Shown in pieces: positions 16,225-28,577 of a DNA stretch of 64,000 nucleotides. A model generated the notes under the pieces. It did not search any database. It had not been told where the DNA came from and worked only from the letters and a program-made list of their open reading frames with translations. Source of the DNA: Candidatus Saganbacteria bacterium (GTDB lineage Bacteria > Margulisbacteria > WOR-1 > XYC2-FULL-46-14 > WPAF01); assembly GCA_016223205.1 (NCBI GenBank), contig JACRPM010000002.1, positions 62,001 through 126,000 of the forward strand, written 5' to 3'. Made by a program: the position numbers and the translations under genes. How positions within the stretch are numbered: position 1 is the first letter of the stretch; each line of letters opens with the position of its first letter.

Positions 16225-16257
16225 GCGGGGTCTTTTTGATCTCTCGGAGCTAGTCCT
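16225..16257. repeat. 33-bp direct repeat, right copy (att-like)
   Basis: Second copy of the EamA 3'-end sequence, with one mismatch to 14451-14483. It contains the stop codon (16250-16252) of the DUF151 gene. Confidence 0.85.
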
Positions 16258-16741
16258 TCTTAAAGTACTTGGTAAAATCCTCGGGCTTGAGGTCGGCGAT
16301 AAAGTCCTTGAACTTCTTGGTTTCCTCGGCGTCTTTTTCGGCGTTAACGAGTTTAGCCTGCATCATCACCTGCTCCGAGACAAAAATGGGGGCTTCCACC
16401 CGCAGGGCCAGGGCGATGGCGTCCGAAGGCCGGGCATCCATGGTCTGCTTTTTGCCGTCCTTGGTCTGATATTCGATCGAAGCAAAAAAGGTGCCTTCCT
16501 TGATGTCGGTGATCAGCATCCTCTCCACCTTGCCTCCCAAACTCTCTATCATGGAAGCTAATAGGTCGTGAGTTAAAGGACGCGGCGGATTGACGCCCTG
16601 CAATACCATGGCGATGCTGGCGGCCTCAAAAACGCCGATCCAGATGGGGAGAAAGTTGAGCTCTTCTTGATCGCGCAAGAGGACCAGGGGTGAGAGATTG
16701 CGGGGGTCGAAGCCCAGCCCGCCTACGGTCATTTGGATCAC
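16250..16741 (-). CDS. DUF151 (bifunctional nuclease family) protein
   Basis: 163 residues of the DUF151/BFN family: LVLLRDQEELNFLPIWIG near the N-terminus, EAASIAMVLQG, PRPLTHDLL and DARPSDAIALALRV. Members in plants show nuclease activity; the bacterial role is unclear. The GTG start overlaps the rplT stop by 4 nt (GTGA), making it the last gene of the thrS-infC-rpmI-rplT operon. The last codon before the stop lies next to the 33-bp direct repeat. Confidence 0.88.
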   Translation of the reverse strand: MIQMTVGGLGFDPRNLSPLVLLRDQEELNFLPIWIGVFEAASIAMVLQGVNPPRPLTHDLLASMIESLGGKVERMLITDIKEGTFFASIEYQTKDGKKQTMDARPSDAIALALRVEAPIFVSEQVMMQAKLVNAEKDAEETKKFKDFIADLKPEDFTKYFKKD

Positions 16742-17085
16742 TTTTTAGCGATCTCCACGATATGGGCGAAGGCCTTAGGATCGAATACCGCCAACTGGGC
16801 CAGTATCTTGCGGTCCAAGATTATCTTTTTCTTTTTGAGGGCGTTGATGAACTTATTGTAGGACCAGTTGAGCTCGTGCAGGGCCGCGTTAAGGCGCACG
16901 ATCCACAATCTCCTAAAGACCCCCTTACGGTCGCGGCGGTCGCGGCTGGCGAACTTCATGGAGCGCAGGGTGGCCTGTTTGGCCGAGCGGAAAAGCCGCC
17001 CGATCGAACCCCTAAATCCTTTGGCGCGGGCCAGGGTCTTTTTACGGCGCCGGCGGGCTACGTAGCCTCTTTTTACTCTAACCAT
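16738..17085 (-). CDS. rplT: 50S ribosomal protein L20
   Basis: 115-residue L20, an early assembly protein that binds 23S rRNA. It has the basic N-terminus (VRVKRGYVARRRRKK), AKGFRGSIGRLFR, RDRRDRKG and FRRLWIVRLNAAL, with ALHELNWSYNKFI after it. It overlaps rpmI by 8 nt. Order and spacing are those of the conserved infC-rpmI-rplT operon, which L20 often represses. Confidence 0.97.
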   Translation of the reverse strand: MVRVKRGYVARRRRKKTLARAKGFRGSIGRLFRSAKQATLRSMKFASRDRRDRKGVFRRLWIVRLNAALHELNWSYNKFINALKKKKIILDRKILAQLAVFDPKAFAHIVEIAKK

Positions 17086-17275
17086 AGGGCAGCATCACCT
17101 TTATCCGGCGGGCGTCGGTAGGAGACAAGGTCTGGTCCCGGCCGAACTCTCTCTTTTGCCGGCCCGACTTGCATTCCATAAGATGCCTCGTCTTGGCCTG
17201 TCTTCTTATTACTTTGCCGCTGCCGGTTATCTTGAACCGTTTGGCCGCGGCTTTGCGGGTTTTCATTTTTGGCAT
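17078..17275 (-). CDS. rpmI: 50S ribosomal protein L35
   Basis: 65-residue L35 with MPKMKTRKAAAKRFKITGSG and a conserved ATG starting 1 nt after the infC stop. The body is very basic, with a short C-terminal tail (RIKVMLPYG). It lies between infC and rplT in the expected order. Confidence 0.97.
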   Translation of the reverse strand: MPKMKTRKAAAKRFKITGSGKVIRRQAKTRHLMECKSGRQKREFGRDQTLSPTDARRIKVMLPYG

Positions 17276-17276
17276 A

Positions 17277-17783
17277 TTATTTCGGCACCACTAACAGTAC
17301 CATATTCCTTCCTTCCATTTTGGGGGTCCCTTCGGGAACCCCGATGTCCGCCACCGCTAATACCAGCTTATCTAAGACCTTTCGCCCGTATTCTTTATGG
17401 GTCACTTCGCGGCCCCTAAAGAACACGCTCACCTTGACCCGGTTCTTCTTGGCCAGGAACTCTCGAGAACGGCTGACCCGGACCATAAGGTCGTGTTCGC
17501 CGATCTTGGGGGTGAGCTTTACTTCCTTGATGATCGAGGCCTTTTGCGCTTTCTTGGCCACTTTGTCATGCTTGGTCTGTTCGTACTTGAACTTGCCGAA
17601 GTCGCTTATCCTGGCTACCGGAGGAGACGCGGTCGGGGAGATCAAGATCAGGTCCAACCCTTGCTCCCTGGCGAGCCTTTGCGCATCCACGGTCTTTACG
17701 ACCCCCAGCTGCTTGCCTTCCGCCCCGATCAATCGCACCTCGGGCGCCCGAATGCGCTCATTGACGAAAAAATCTTTAACTAT
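17277..17783 (-). CDS. infC: Translation initiation factor IF-3, probable AUA start
   Basis: IF-3 binds the 30S subunit and checks start-codon pairing. From the first ordinary start the frame gives 153 residues and lacks the conserved VNERIRAPEVRLIG beginning. Reading upstream restores that segment and reaches ATA at 17781-17783 before in-frame TAA and TGA. GGGGTGAT precedes it with about 6 nt spacing. I therefore propose AUA as the start (168 aa). Unusual starts (AUU) in infC elsewhere allow autoregulation. Both domains are present (GVVKTVDAQRLA; KPKIGEHDL-like segment KLTPKIGEHDLM). Confidence 0.9.
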   Translation of the reverse strand: MVKDFFVNERIRAPEVRLIGAEGKQLGVVKTVDAQRLAREQGLDLILISPTASPPVARISDFGKFKYEQTKHDKVAKKAQKASIIKEVKLTPKIGEHDLMVRVSRSREFLAKKNRVKVSVFFRGREVTHKEYGRKVLDKLVLAVADIGVPEGTPKMEGRNMVLLVVPK

Positions 17784-17786
17784 TTA

Positions 17787-19505
17787 TCACCCCGACTTAT
17801 TATAACATTCCTTTTTAAGCTTTTCAAGGAAAGTATTAAGGTCCGAGATCCCCAGGTCCCCCTCCGAGCGGGAGCGCACCGCCACCGCTTTTTGCTGCTC
17901 TTCCTTGTCCCCCACGATCAGCATATAGGGGATCTTTTGCATTTGGGCTTCCCGGATCTTTAAATTTATCTTTTCCCGGCGGTTGTCCGTCTCGACCCGG
18001 ATATCCTGGGACAAAAGCTGGTCGGCCACCGTCTGGGCATAGGCGGCGTGCCGATCCGCGATGGGAAGGATCATAACCTGGACCGGAGCGATCCACAAAG
18101 GAAAAGCCCCGCCATAATTTTCGATCAAAGCTCCCAAAAAGCGCTCCATAGAACCCAAAACCACCCGGTGGATCATGACCGGCCTTTTTTTACTGCCGTC
18201 TTCGGCGATGTAATTGAGGTCGAAGCGCTCCGGCAGGTTAAAATCCACCTGTATGGTGGGCCCCTGCCAGGGACGGCCCAAAGCGTCTTTCATCTTGACG
18301 TCGATCTTGGGGCCGTAGAAGACCCCCGCCCCTTCATCGACCTTATATTCGATCCCTTTTTGTTTTAAGGCCTCGACCAGCGCGTCGGTAGCGTGTTTCC
18401 AATTCTCTTCTGCCCCCGCGTATTTCTCCGGCCGGGTTGAAAGATCGACTTCCCATTCAAAGCCGAAGGTCTTAAGCATCTCAAAGGCAAAATCGATGAC
18501 CTTGCTGATCTCTTCTTGCAGCTGCTCGGGGGTGCAGAAGATATGGGCGTCGTCCTGGGTAAAGCCGCGCACCCGCAAAAGGCCGTGGAGCACCCCGGAG
18601 CGCTCGTAGCGGTAGACCGTGCCCAGCTCAAAAAAACGGACCGGCAGGTCGCGGTAGCTGTGCAGTTTGTTCTTATAGATCAAAATATGCCCGGGGCAGT
18701 TCATGGGCTTGAGCACATACTCCTGCTTGTCGATCTCCAGATAGTACATGTTCTCCCGGTAATAGCCGGAATGTCCGGAGGTGTTCCAGAGGCTGCCGCG
18801 CGCGATATGGGGAATCATCACGAACTGATAGCCGCGCAACAGGTGTTCCTTGCGGAGAAAATCTTCGATGAGCAGGCGCAGGCGCGCTCCCCGCGGATGA
18901 TAGTAGACCAATCCCGGTCCCGCTTCCTCGTGATAGATATTGAAAAGGTCGAGCTCCCGGCCCAGCTTGCGGTGGTCCCTTTTGAGGGCCTCTTCGAGCT
19001 TGGTGATGTGGGTTTTGAGCTCTTCTTCGGTCGGGAAAGCGGTGCCGTAGATGCGGGTGAGCATAGGGTTGCTCTCCACCCCTCTCCAGTAAGCCCCTGC
19101 CACGGTTAAAAGTTTGAAGGCTTTTATTTCGCCGGTAGATCCGATATGCGGGCCCCGGCAGAGGTCCGTAAATTTGCCGGTCTTATAAATGGACACTTTC
19201 TCATCGGGGATATCTTTAATCAGCTCGACTTTAAACTTTTCATTTTCCTTCTCGAAGAGCTTAAGGGCTTCTTCCTTCTTGAGTTCCTGCCTTTCGAAGG
19301 GCTCGTTCTTTTTGACGATCTCCCGCATCTTTTCTTCGATCCGGGGCAGGTCTTCGGAGGTCAAGGTGACGTTGGGGATGTCAAAATCGTAATAAAAGCC
19401 GTCTTCGATGGCGGGGCCGATGCCGAGCCTTGCGCCCGGATAGAGCTCCTGCACCGCCGCCGCCAGGATGTGCGACGCGGAATGTCTTAGAGTGTTAAGG
19501 TCCAC
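17787..19505 (-). CDS. thrS: Threonyl-tRNA synthetase lacking the TGS domain
   Basis: Class II synthetase. The 572 residues begin directly in the editing domain (RHSASHILAAAVQELYPGA, with the HxxxH pair at 7-11), so the ~60-residue N-terminal TGS domain is absent. The catalytic core has the zinc/active-site Cys in MNCPGH, motif 2 in RYERSGVLHGLLRVRGF, HIF, and motif 3 in HRVVLGSMERFLGALIE. The anticodon domain ends the protein. The GTG start is 9 nt after the upstream gene. The stop codon forms part of the infC Shine-Dalgarno, coupling the two genes. Confidence 0.95.
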   Translation of the reverse strand: MDLNTLRHSASHILAAAVQELYPGARLGIGPAIEDGFYYDFDIPNVTLTSEDLPRIEEKMREIVKKNEPFERQELKKEEALKLFEKENEKFKVELIKDIPDEKVSIYKTGKFTDLCRGPHIGSTGEIKAFKLLTVAGAYWRGVESNPMLTRIYGTAFPTEEELKTHITKLEEALKRDHRKLGRELDLFNIYHEEAGPGLVYYHPRGARLRLLIEDFLRKEHLLRGYQFVMIPHIARGSLWNTSGHSGYYRENMYYLEIDKQEYVLKPMNCPGHILIYKNKLHSYRDLPVRFFELGTVYRYERSGVLHGLLRVRGFTQDDAHIFCTPEQLQEEISKVIDFAFEMLKTFGFEWEVDLSTRPEKYAGAEENWKHATDALVEALKQKGIEYKVDEGAGVFYGPKIDVKMKDALGRPWQGPTIQVDFNLPERFDLNYIAEDGSKKRPVMIHRVVLGSMERFLGALIENYGGAFPLWIAPVQVMILPIADRHAAYAQTVADQLLSQDIRVETDNRREKINLKIREAQMQKIPYMLIVGDKEEQQKAVAVRSRSEGDLGISDLNTFLEKLKKECYNKSG

Positions 19506-19514
19506 TTACGAACG

Positions 19515-20600
19515 CTATATCCCTATGTTGATGTCCACCACATAGGAACTATTCTTGGTGTTCTTGCCGTCTTGCACCATAGCCACATCCAATCCCAAGA
19601 TGGGCAGTCCCAGCTTGGCGCCGAAAGTGGTCAATTGCAGATTTGGTCCGGAGGCCGTACCCGCTCTCAATACCAGCATATTCATAAATATCGGCCATTC
19701 GATCCCGATATGGGTGTTGGAGGTCGGGTTCCCTGCCGTGCTGACGTTCTCCAGATCGATCGCGGTCAGGATGCCCACCACAGGGATGGTAGCCGCCGCG
19801 CCTAACACATAGGAAGAAGTCCCCGCAACGGTGGTATCCGCCCCATCCACGGTCGGCCCCATGATGAACTTGGTAGGGTCGGCAGGATCGGTAGTGGCGG
19901 TTTGTGATTTATTCTTGTACGTAACGCTCTCGTTGAGATCGCGGGCCACCAGGGCCAGGTTGATCTCGGTCACCAGCGGGACATTGACCGTGGTCAGGGC
20001 GCCGATATCGAAACCGATCCCGTTCCCCACACTCCAGGTTTGAGTGCCGCCCCCTGCATTAGTTGTGATGGCGCCGTTGGCCGCATAAATATACTTACCG
20101 TTAACTCCCAGATGTAAAGTCCCCACATAAGGGACGCCAAAAGAATGTCCCAACGTCAAAGCCCCTGCCGCATTACCGATCCCGGCCGCGGTTCCGGCCA
20201 TGGTGTTGGCTCTTTTATCTACCAAGGCGCTCATCATGGGGATCACACTGATCCCGATCTTGCGGACATTAAGACCGATAACCCCGTTCAAACTGCCGGT
20301 AAAACTTAGATCGTTGGCATAGTTATCTTGCATAAATTTGGCAGGATCGGTGGCCGCACTGATGGCCGCTACCAATTTATCCGGATTGGAATAAGAAGCT
20401 CCCAGGGCTACTTTTAATTCCGCCGCCCGAGCCTGGTTTTTCATCAACCCCGCCGGATTGTAATAAGCCGCCGCCAGGTCGGTAACAACCGCGCTGCCTG
20501 CTCCCCCCATGCCCGCCGCCCGAGAACCGATCAAAAGCTGGGCTTGTGAAACCGAGGCCAGAAGCAGGATCCCCAGTCCGATAATAAATAGCTTTTTCAT
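19515..20600 (-). CDS. Outer-membrane beta-barrel protein, PorV/FadL-like
   Basis: 361 residues with a signal peptide (residues 1-20, ending S-Q-A) and then RAAGMGGAGSAVVTDLAAAYYNPAGL, the N-terminal signature of PorV/FadL/OMPP1-like barrels. The rest alternates short amphipathic strands with Gly/Asn/Thr loops and ends in a strand. The substrate is unknown; a hydrophobic-solute channel or secretion shuttle is possible. AGGAGG precedes the ATG. It sits upstream of thrS with a 9-nt gap, which may be chance. Confidence 0.75.
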   Translation of the reverse strand: MKKLFIIGLGILLLASVSQAQLLIGSRAAGMGGAGSAVVTDLAAAYYNPAGLMKNQARAAELKVALGASYSNPDKLVAAISAATDPAKFMQDNYANDLSFTGSLNGVIGLNVRKIGISVIPMMSALVDKRANTMAGTAAGIGNAAGALTLGHSFGVPYVGTLHLGVNGKYIYAANGAITTNAGGGTQTWSVGNGIGFDIGALTTVNVPLVTEINLALVARDLNESVTYKNKSQTATTDPADPTKFIMGPTVDGADTTVAGTSSYVLGAAATIPVVGILTAIDLENVSTAGNPTSNTHIGIEWPIFMNMLVLRAGTASGPNLQLTTFGAKLGLPILGLDVAMVQDGKNTKNSSYVVDINIGI

Positions 20601-20640
20601 TAGAATTCCTCCTGTTTGAGCTCATTTATATCATAAACGC

Positions 20641-20669
20641 TTGCCAAATTCAACCGGATTTGATATAAT
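20641..20669 (+). promoter_or_regulatory. gmk operon promoter
   Basis: TTGCCA (20641-20646), 17-nt spacer, TATAAT (20664-20669). Transcription should begin near 20676, at the left arm of the palindrome. Confidence 0.7.
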
Positions 20670-20674
20670 TTCCT

Positions 20675-20706
20675 ATATATCCCCGCATTTAAATGCGGGG
20701 ATATAT
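20675..20706. promoter_or_regulatory. 32-bp perfect palindrome in the gmk leader
   Basis: ATATATCCCCGCATTT followed by its exact reverse complement, between the promoter and the ATG at 20716. At the RNA level it would be a 5' hairpin of up to about 14 bp; at the DNA level a dimer-binding operator. No Shine-Dalgarno follows (ATCAAATAAAA). Confidence 0.75.
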
Positions 20707-20715
20707 CAAATAAAA

Positions 20716-21327
20716 ATGCCCAAAAAAGCTAAAGGCAGGCGTGGTCTATTGGTGGTGATCTCGGGCCCCTCCGGGGTCGGCAAATCCACGGTGGTGAGAA
20801 AGCTTTTGACCCTGTCCCCTAAGCTTAAGATGTCGCTTTCGGCCACCACCCGGCCGCCCCGCCCCAACGAGAAGCATAAGCAGGACTACCTCTTCTTGAC
20901 CCAGGAAGATTTTTTCGACCGGGCCAACAAGGGCGAGTTCATAGAGTGGGCCCAGGTGCACGGGCACTACTACGGCACTCCCAAATCCTACGTGGAAGAG
21001 GAGCTTAGCAAGAACCACGTGGTGGTGTGCGAGGTGGATATCCAAGGCGCCGCTTCAATTAAAGAAATGGTGCATTCCGGCAAGTTGAAAAGCGCCACGG
21101 TCTTTATTTTCCTGATCCCGCCCTCGGTGGATATTCTGGCTTTCCGCCTGCGGCGGAGGAAGACCGAGGACGAAGAGATGGTGAATTACCGCCTGCGGGC
21201 CGCCATCGCGGAACTGCAGGTGATGGAAAAATACGATTATATCGTGGTCAATGACAAGGTCGATTCGGCCGCGGAAAAGATCGCGGCCATTGTAAATGTG
21301 GAAAAAGAGAGGGTGTATTTAAATTGA
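20716..21327 (+). CDS. gmk: Guanylate kinase
   Basis: Phosphorylates GMP to GDP. P-loop VISGPSGVGKSTVVRKLL (15-32), then LSATTRPPRPNEK and FIEWAQVHGHYYGTP for GMP binding, VDIQGA and the lid RLRRRKTEDEE. The 203 residues from the ATG at 20716 match family length; the longer upstream frame would read through the promoter and palindrome. It heads gmk-rpoZ-coaBC-fmdB, and its TGA overlaps the rpoZ ATG by one base. Confidence 0.95.
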   Translation: MPKKAKGRRGLLVVISGPSGVGKSTVVRKLLTLSPKLKMSLSATTRPPRPNEKHKQDYLFLTQEDFFDRANKGEFIEWAQVHGHYYGTPKSYVEEELSKNHVVVCEVDIQGAASIKEMVHSGKLKSATVFIFLIPPSVDILAFRLRRRKTEDEEMVNYRLRAAIAELQVMEKYDYIVVNDKVDSAAEKIAAIVNVEKERVYLN

Positions 21328-21632
21328 TGAACGAAACCATTGATTCCCTGTTGTCCAAGGCCAAGAACAAGTTTTTGCTCTCCAATGCCGTGGCGGGCCG
21401 CGCCAAGCAGATCTCCGAAGGGTCGCTCCCCTATGTGGATAATTTCGATCCCACCAATCCCATCATCACCGCCATGCGCGAGATCGCCTCTGACAAGATC
21501 AAGATCAAGATGGTGACCGCGGGAGAGAAGAAAGCCCAAGTGGTTGAGGTGCTGGCCGCGGTAGAAGAGCCCACCGTGCTCAAAAAACTGGCCAAAGAAA
21601 AGAAGAAAAAGACCACCTCCAAAAAGAAATAA
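21327..21632 (+). CDS. rpoZ: RNA polymerase omega subunit
   Basis: 101 residues. The core has the omega pattern: a helix with K-N-K-F-L-L-S-N-A-V-A-G-R-A-K-Q-I, then NPIITAMREIASDKIKI. The C-terminus is a long Lys-rich tail, typical of omega in many phyla. The gmk-rpoZ-coaBC order is widely conserved and supports the call. The ATG overlaps the gmk stop (TGATG). Confidence 0.9.
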   Translation: MNETIDSLLSKAKNKFLLSNAVAGRAKQISEGSLPYVDNFDPTNPIITAMREIASDKIKIKMVTAGEKKAQVVEVLAAVEEPTVLKKLAKEKKKKTTSKKK

Positions 21633-21634
21633 CC

Positions 21635-22822
21635 ATGCTCAAGGGCAAGACCATCATTGTGGGGGTCACGGGAGGCATTGCCGCCTTTAAAGCCTGTGAC
21701 CTGGTCTCGACGCTAAAAAAGCTTGAGGCGGAAGTATGGGTGGTAATGACGCGCTCCGCCCGGGAATTTGTTACCCCGCTCACGTTACGCACCCTTTCCC
21801 AGAACCCGGTGATCACCGAGCTTTTTTCGGAAGATGAATATAAAAAGCCCGTCCCTCATGTATCGCTTGCGGAAAAAGCTGACCTCATCATTATTGCCCC
21901 CGCCACTGCCAATCTCATCGGTAAGATCGCGGGCGGCATCGCCGATGATGCGCTGACCACCACCATCATGACCGCCAAATGCCCCAAATTGCTGGCTCCC
22001 GCCATGAACACCAACATGTGGGAGAATCCCATTGTCCAGAAAAACCTCGATGCTTTAAAATCGCTGGGCTATCACTTTGTCGGCCCCATTGAGGGAAGGC
22101 TGGCCTGCGGGACGGTGGGCCTGGGCAAGATGGCCGAGATCGCCAAGATCATAAGAAAGGCGGAAGGCCTGTTCACTAAAGAGGTAAAAAGCGCCGATCT
22201 TTCCGGCATGAAGATATTGATCACCGCGGGAGCCACCCGCGAGGCCATCGATCCTATCCGCTTCATTAGCAACCGTTCTTCGGGGAAAATGGGCTATGCA
22301 ATAGCTACGGCAGCCCAGGCGCGCGGAGCGGAGGTTACTCTCATAACCGGCCCCACCGGCCTGCCCCACCCGCCCGGAGTAAAAGTGATCGAAGTGCAGA
22401 CCGCCGAGGAAATGCGGGAAGAAGTGATGAAACACCGACCGGGGCAGAAGGCCATCATCATGGCGGCGGCGGTGGCCGATTATAGGCCGGCGGTCACCTT
22501 TTGGCAGAAGTTCAAAAAAGACGGGGAATCTTACAATTTAGAGCTGTTGAAGACCGCGGACATCTTGGCCGAGCTCGGCAAGCTGAAGAACGGTTCTTAC
22601 CTTATCGGCTTTGCCGCGGAGACCAACAATCACCTGGAGAATGCCAAAGAGAAACTGGAGAGAAAGAACCTGGACTTGATCGTCGTCAATGACGCCGCGG
22701 CCTTTGAGGCGGAAGAATCCGAGGTCCATCTTATCGAACGGTCCGGCTCCGTTACTCCCCTCCCCCGCCAAAAGAAACATTTGACCGCCCACCAGATCTT
22801 AGATGCTATTTTACGATTATAA
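21635..22822 (+). CDS. coaBC: Bifunctional phosphopantothenoylcysteine decarboxylase/synthetase
   Basis: Two steps of CoA synthesis. The N-terminal flavin-binding CoaC half has GVTGGIAAFKACDLVSTLKK (6-25), APATANLIGKIAGGIADD and the catalytic APAMNTNMWENP. The C-terminal CoaB half has ITAGATREAIDPIRFISNRS, GKMGYAIA, MAAAVADYRP and GFAAETN. The 395 residues are the normal length. It overlaps fmdB by 20 nt. Confidence 0.96.
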   Translation: MLKGKTIIVGVTGGIAAFKACDLVSTLKKLEAEVWVVMTRSAREFVTPLTLRTLSQNPVITELFSEDEYKKPVPHVSLAEKADLIIIAPATANLIGKIAGGIADDALTTTIMTAKCPKLLAPAMNTNMWENPIVQKNLDALKSLGYHFVGPIEGRLACGTVGLGKMAEIAKIIRKAEGLFTKEVKSADLSGMKILITAGATREAIDPIRFISNRSSGKMGYAIATAAQARGAEVTLITGPTGLPHPPGVKVIEVQTAEEMREEVMKHRPGQKAIIMAAAVADYRPAVTFWQKFKKDGESYNLELLKTADILAELGKLKNGSYLIGFAAETNNHLENAKEKLERKNLDLIVVNDAAAFEAEESEVHLIERSGSVTPLPRQKKHLTAHQILDAILRL

Positions 22823-23030
22823 GTGCGGCCGGTGCGGCAAGACCTTTGAGGTAAGCCACGGCATGAGCGCTAAACCCCAGGGAATAAAGTGCGAATTCTG
22901 CAAATCCACCGATATTCAGAGGATTTTCACCCCGATCAGAACCATAGGAAGCGGGGGCGAAAGTTCCGGCGGCGGCTCCTGCTCGTCTTGTGCAGATGGG
23001 GCGTGCTCGAGCTGTTCATGCAAGGGTTAA
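22803..23030 (+). CDS. FmdB-family zinc ribbon protein
   Basis: 75 residues: an FmdB-type zinc ribbon (FYDYKCGRCGKTFEV, then CEFCKS) followed by a Gly/Ser/Cys-rich tail with several CSSC pairs. Members are annotated as putative regulators; some small zinc ribbons of this kind join RNA or protein complexes. It is last in the gmk operon and overlaps the convergent gene at 23027 by 4 nt. Confidence 0.85.
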   Translation: MLFYDYKCGRCGKTFEVSHGMSAKPQGIKCEFCKSTDIQRIFTPIRTIGSGGESSGGGSCSSCADGACSSCSCKG

Positions 23031-23374
23031 ATTAACTCGAGCAGAACCACCTGTTTGCCTTCTCTGGTTTCACCGCTAAAAAAGTTAAAATGGCCATCTC
23101 TTTGCCCCGTTATTTTAACCTGTAACTGGTCGGCGGCTAAAGCCAAACTCGTTAATTTTCTGCCAATTAATCTTGCCAGGGAGCTGAAGTCTTTCTTCCT
23201 TAATTGCAAAGCCATTTCTCTATCTAAAGTACCTTGCAAAGGCTGCATTGTTAGATGTGTGCGTGCAAATATCCTTTCTCTGCTAAAATTAAAGAACATC
23301 CTATGCGGCACGCTTTCGCTTCCAACCGTTGCGCCCCTCCATCCGGGCCTACTCAATATTTCCATACGACCCAT
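23027..23374 (-). CDS. Unknown 115-aa protein downstream of serS
   Basis: I do not recognise this protein. It is basic, with a likely beta-strand-rich C-terminus (LQVKITGQRDGHFNFF...GKQVVLLELI) and a helix in the middle (SSLARLIGRKLTSLALAADQ). The start is certain: an ideal AAAGGAGGTGAT lies 7 nt before the ATG, 22 nt after serS. The very strong ribosome-binding site predicts high expression. It probably shares the serine-dehydratase-serS transcript. Confidence 0.65.
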   Translation of the reverse strand: MGRMEILSRPGWRGATVGSESVPHRMFFNFSRERIFARTHLTMQPLQGTLDREMALQLRKKDFSSLARLIGRKLTSLALAADQLQVKITGQRDGHFNFFSGETREGKQVVLLELI

Positions 23375-23395
23375 TAGTTATCACCTCCTTTCAAA

Positions 23396-28076
<4,681 letters not shown>

Positions 28077-28217
28077 ATTTACTGCTCCTTTTTCCGTTAA
28101 GGTCTATGCCTATTCTTTGCGTAATATTATCTATACGCTATCTGAATAATTTCACATGATTTCATTTGTAGGAATTATTAACGCGGAGATAGGGGCATCC
28201 GCTGCAATTTGAAATGC

Positions 28218-28223
28218 TATAAT
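28218..28223 (+). promoter_or_regulatory. -10 box for a leaderless priA transcript
   Basis: TATAAT 6 nt before the ATG at 28230, putting +1 on the A of the start codon. There is no Shine-Dalgarno. Confidence 0.65.
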
Positions 28224-28229
28224 GGCCCC

Positions 28230-28577
28230 ATGTTCGCCGAAGTCGTCTTAAGCAAAACCACCCCCAAACTGGACAAGATCTATCACTACAAGATACCGGC
28301 CGAGCTGGAAAAAAAGCTGACCATCGGCCATCAGGTGCTGATCCCTTTCGGCAACCGGAAGGCCGTCGGTTACGTGGTGGGGTTTGTCAACCAAACCGAG
28401 GTTCCCGCTTCTCAACTAAAAGATATTTTGGAAATCAAGACCGAAACCCCGCTCTTTAAACCGGAAGCTTTGAAACTGGCTAAGTGGATGACCGAATATT
28501 ACGGCTGTTATTTTATCTCCGCCCTGCGCGCGGTAATGCCGCCGGGCACCGCCCAAAGGGAAAAACTTAAGAAATGA
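28230..28577 (+). CDS. priA: PriA N-terminal DNA-binding domain as a separate protein
   Basis: 115 residues equal to the 3'-DNA-binding domain of PriA: FAEVVLSKTTPKLDKIYHYKIP, GHQVLIPFGNRKAVGYVVGF and a helix ending MTEYYGCYF. In other bacteria this is continuous with the helicase. Here it stops at TGA overlapping the ATG of the helicase gene (ATGA). The connecting winged-helix region is almost absent. The ATG at 28230 is favoured over the TTG at 28209 by the -10 box. Both parts should be made from one message and may act together at forks. Confidence 0.88.
   Translation: MFAEVVLSKTTPKLDKIYHYKIPAELEKKLTIGHQVLIPFGNRKAVGYVVGFVNQTEVPASQLKDILEIKTETPLFKPEALKLAKWMTEYYGCYFISALRAVMPPGTAQREKLKK

Larger units (their letters stand above)
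14451..16257. mobile_element. Small genomic insertion with Bro-N and TPR genes
   Basis: About 1.77 kb bounded by a 33-bp near-perfect direct repeat taken from the end of the EamA-type gene. Inside are a Bro-N/DinD-like gene, one copy of the 139-bp dispersed repeat, a TPR gene and a truncated Bro-N 5' end. Without the insert, the EamA gene and the DUF151 gene would meet tail to tail, as convergent pairs do elsewhere here. No integrase or transposase is present, so mobility in trans or ancient loss is inferred. Confidence 0.65.

Noticed and set aside
20641..20715. N-terminal extension of guanylate kinase from 20641
   Set aside because: That stretch contains the promoter and the 32-bp palindrome; the family begins at the ATG at 20716.
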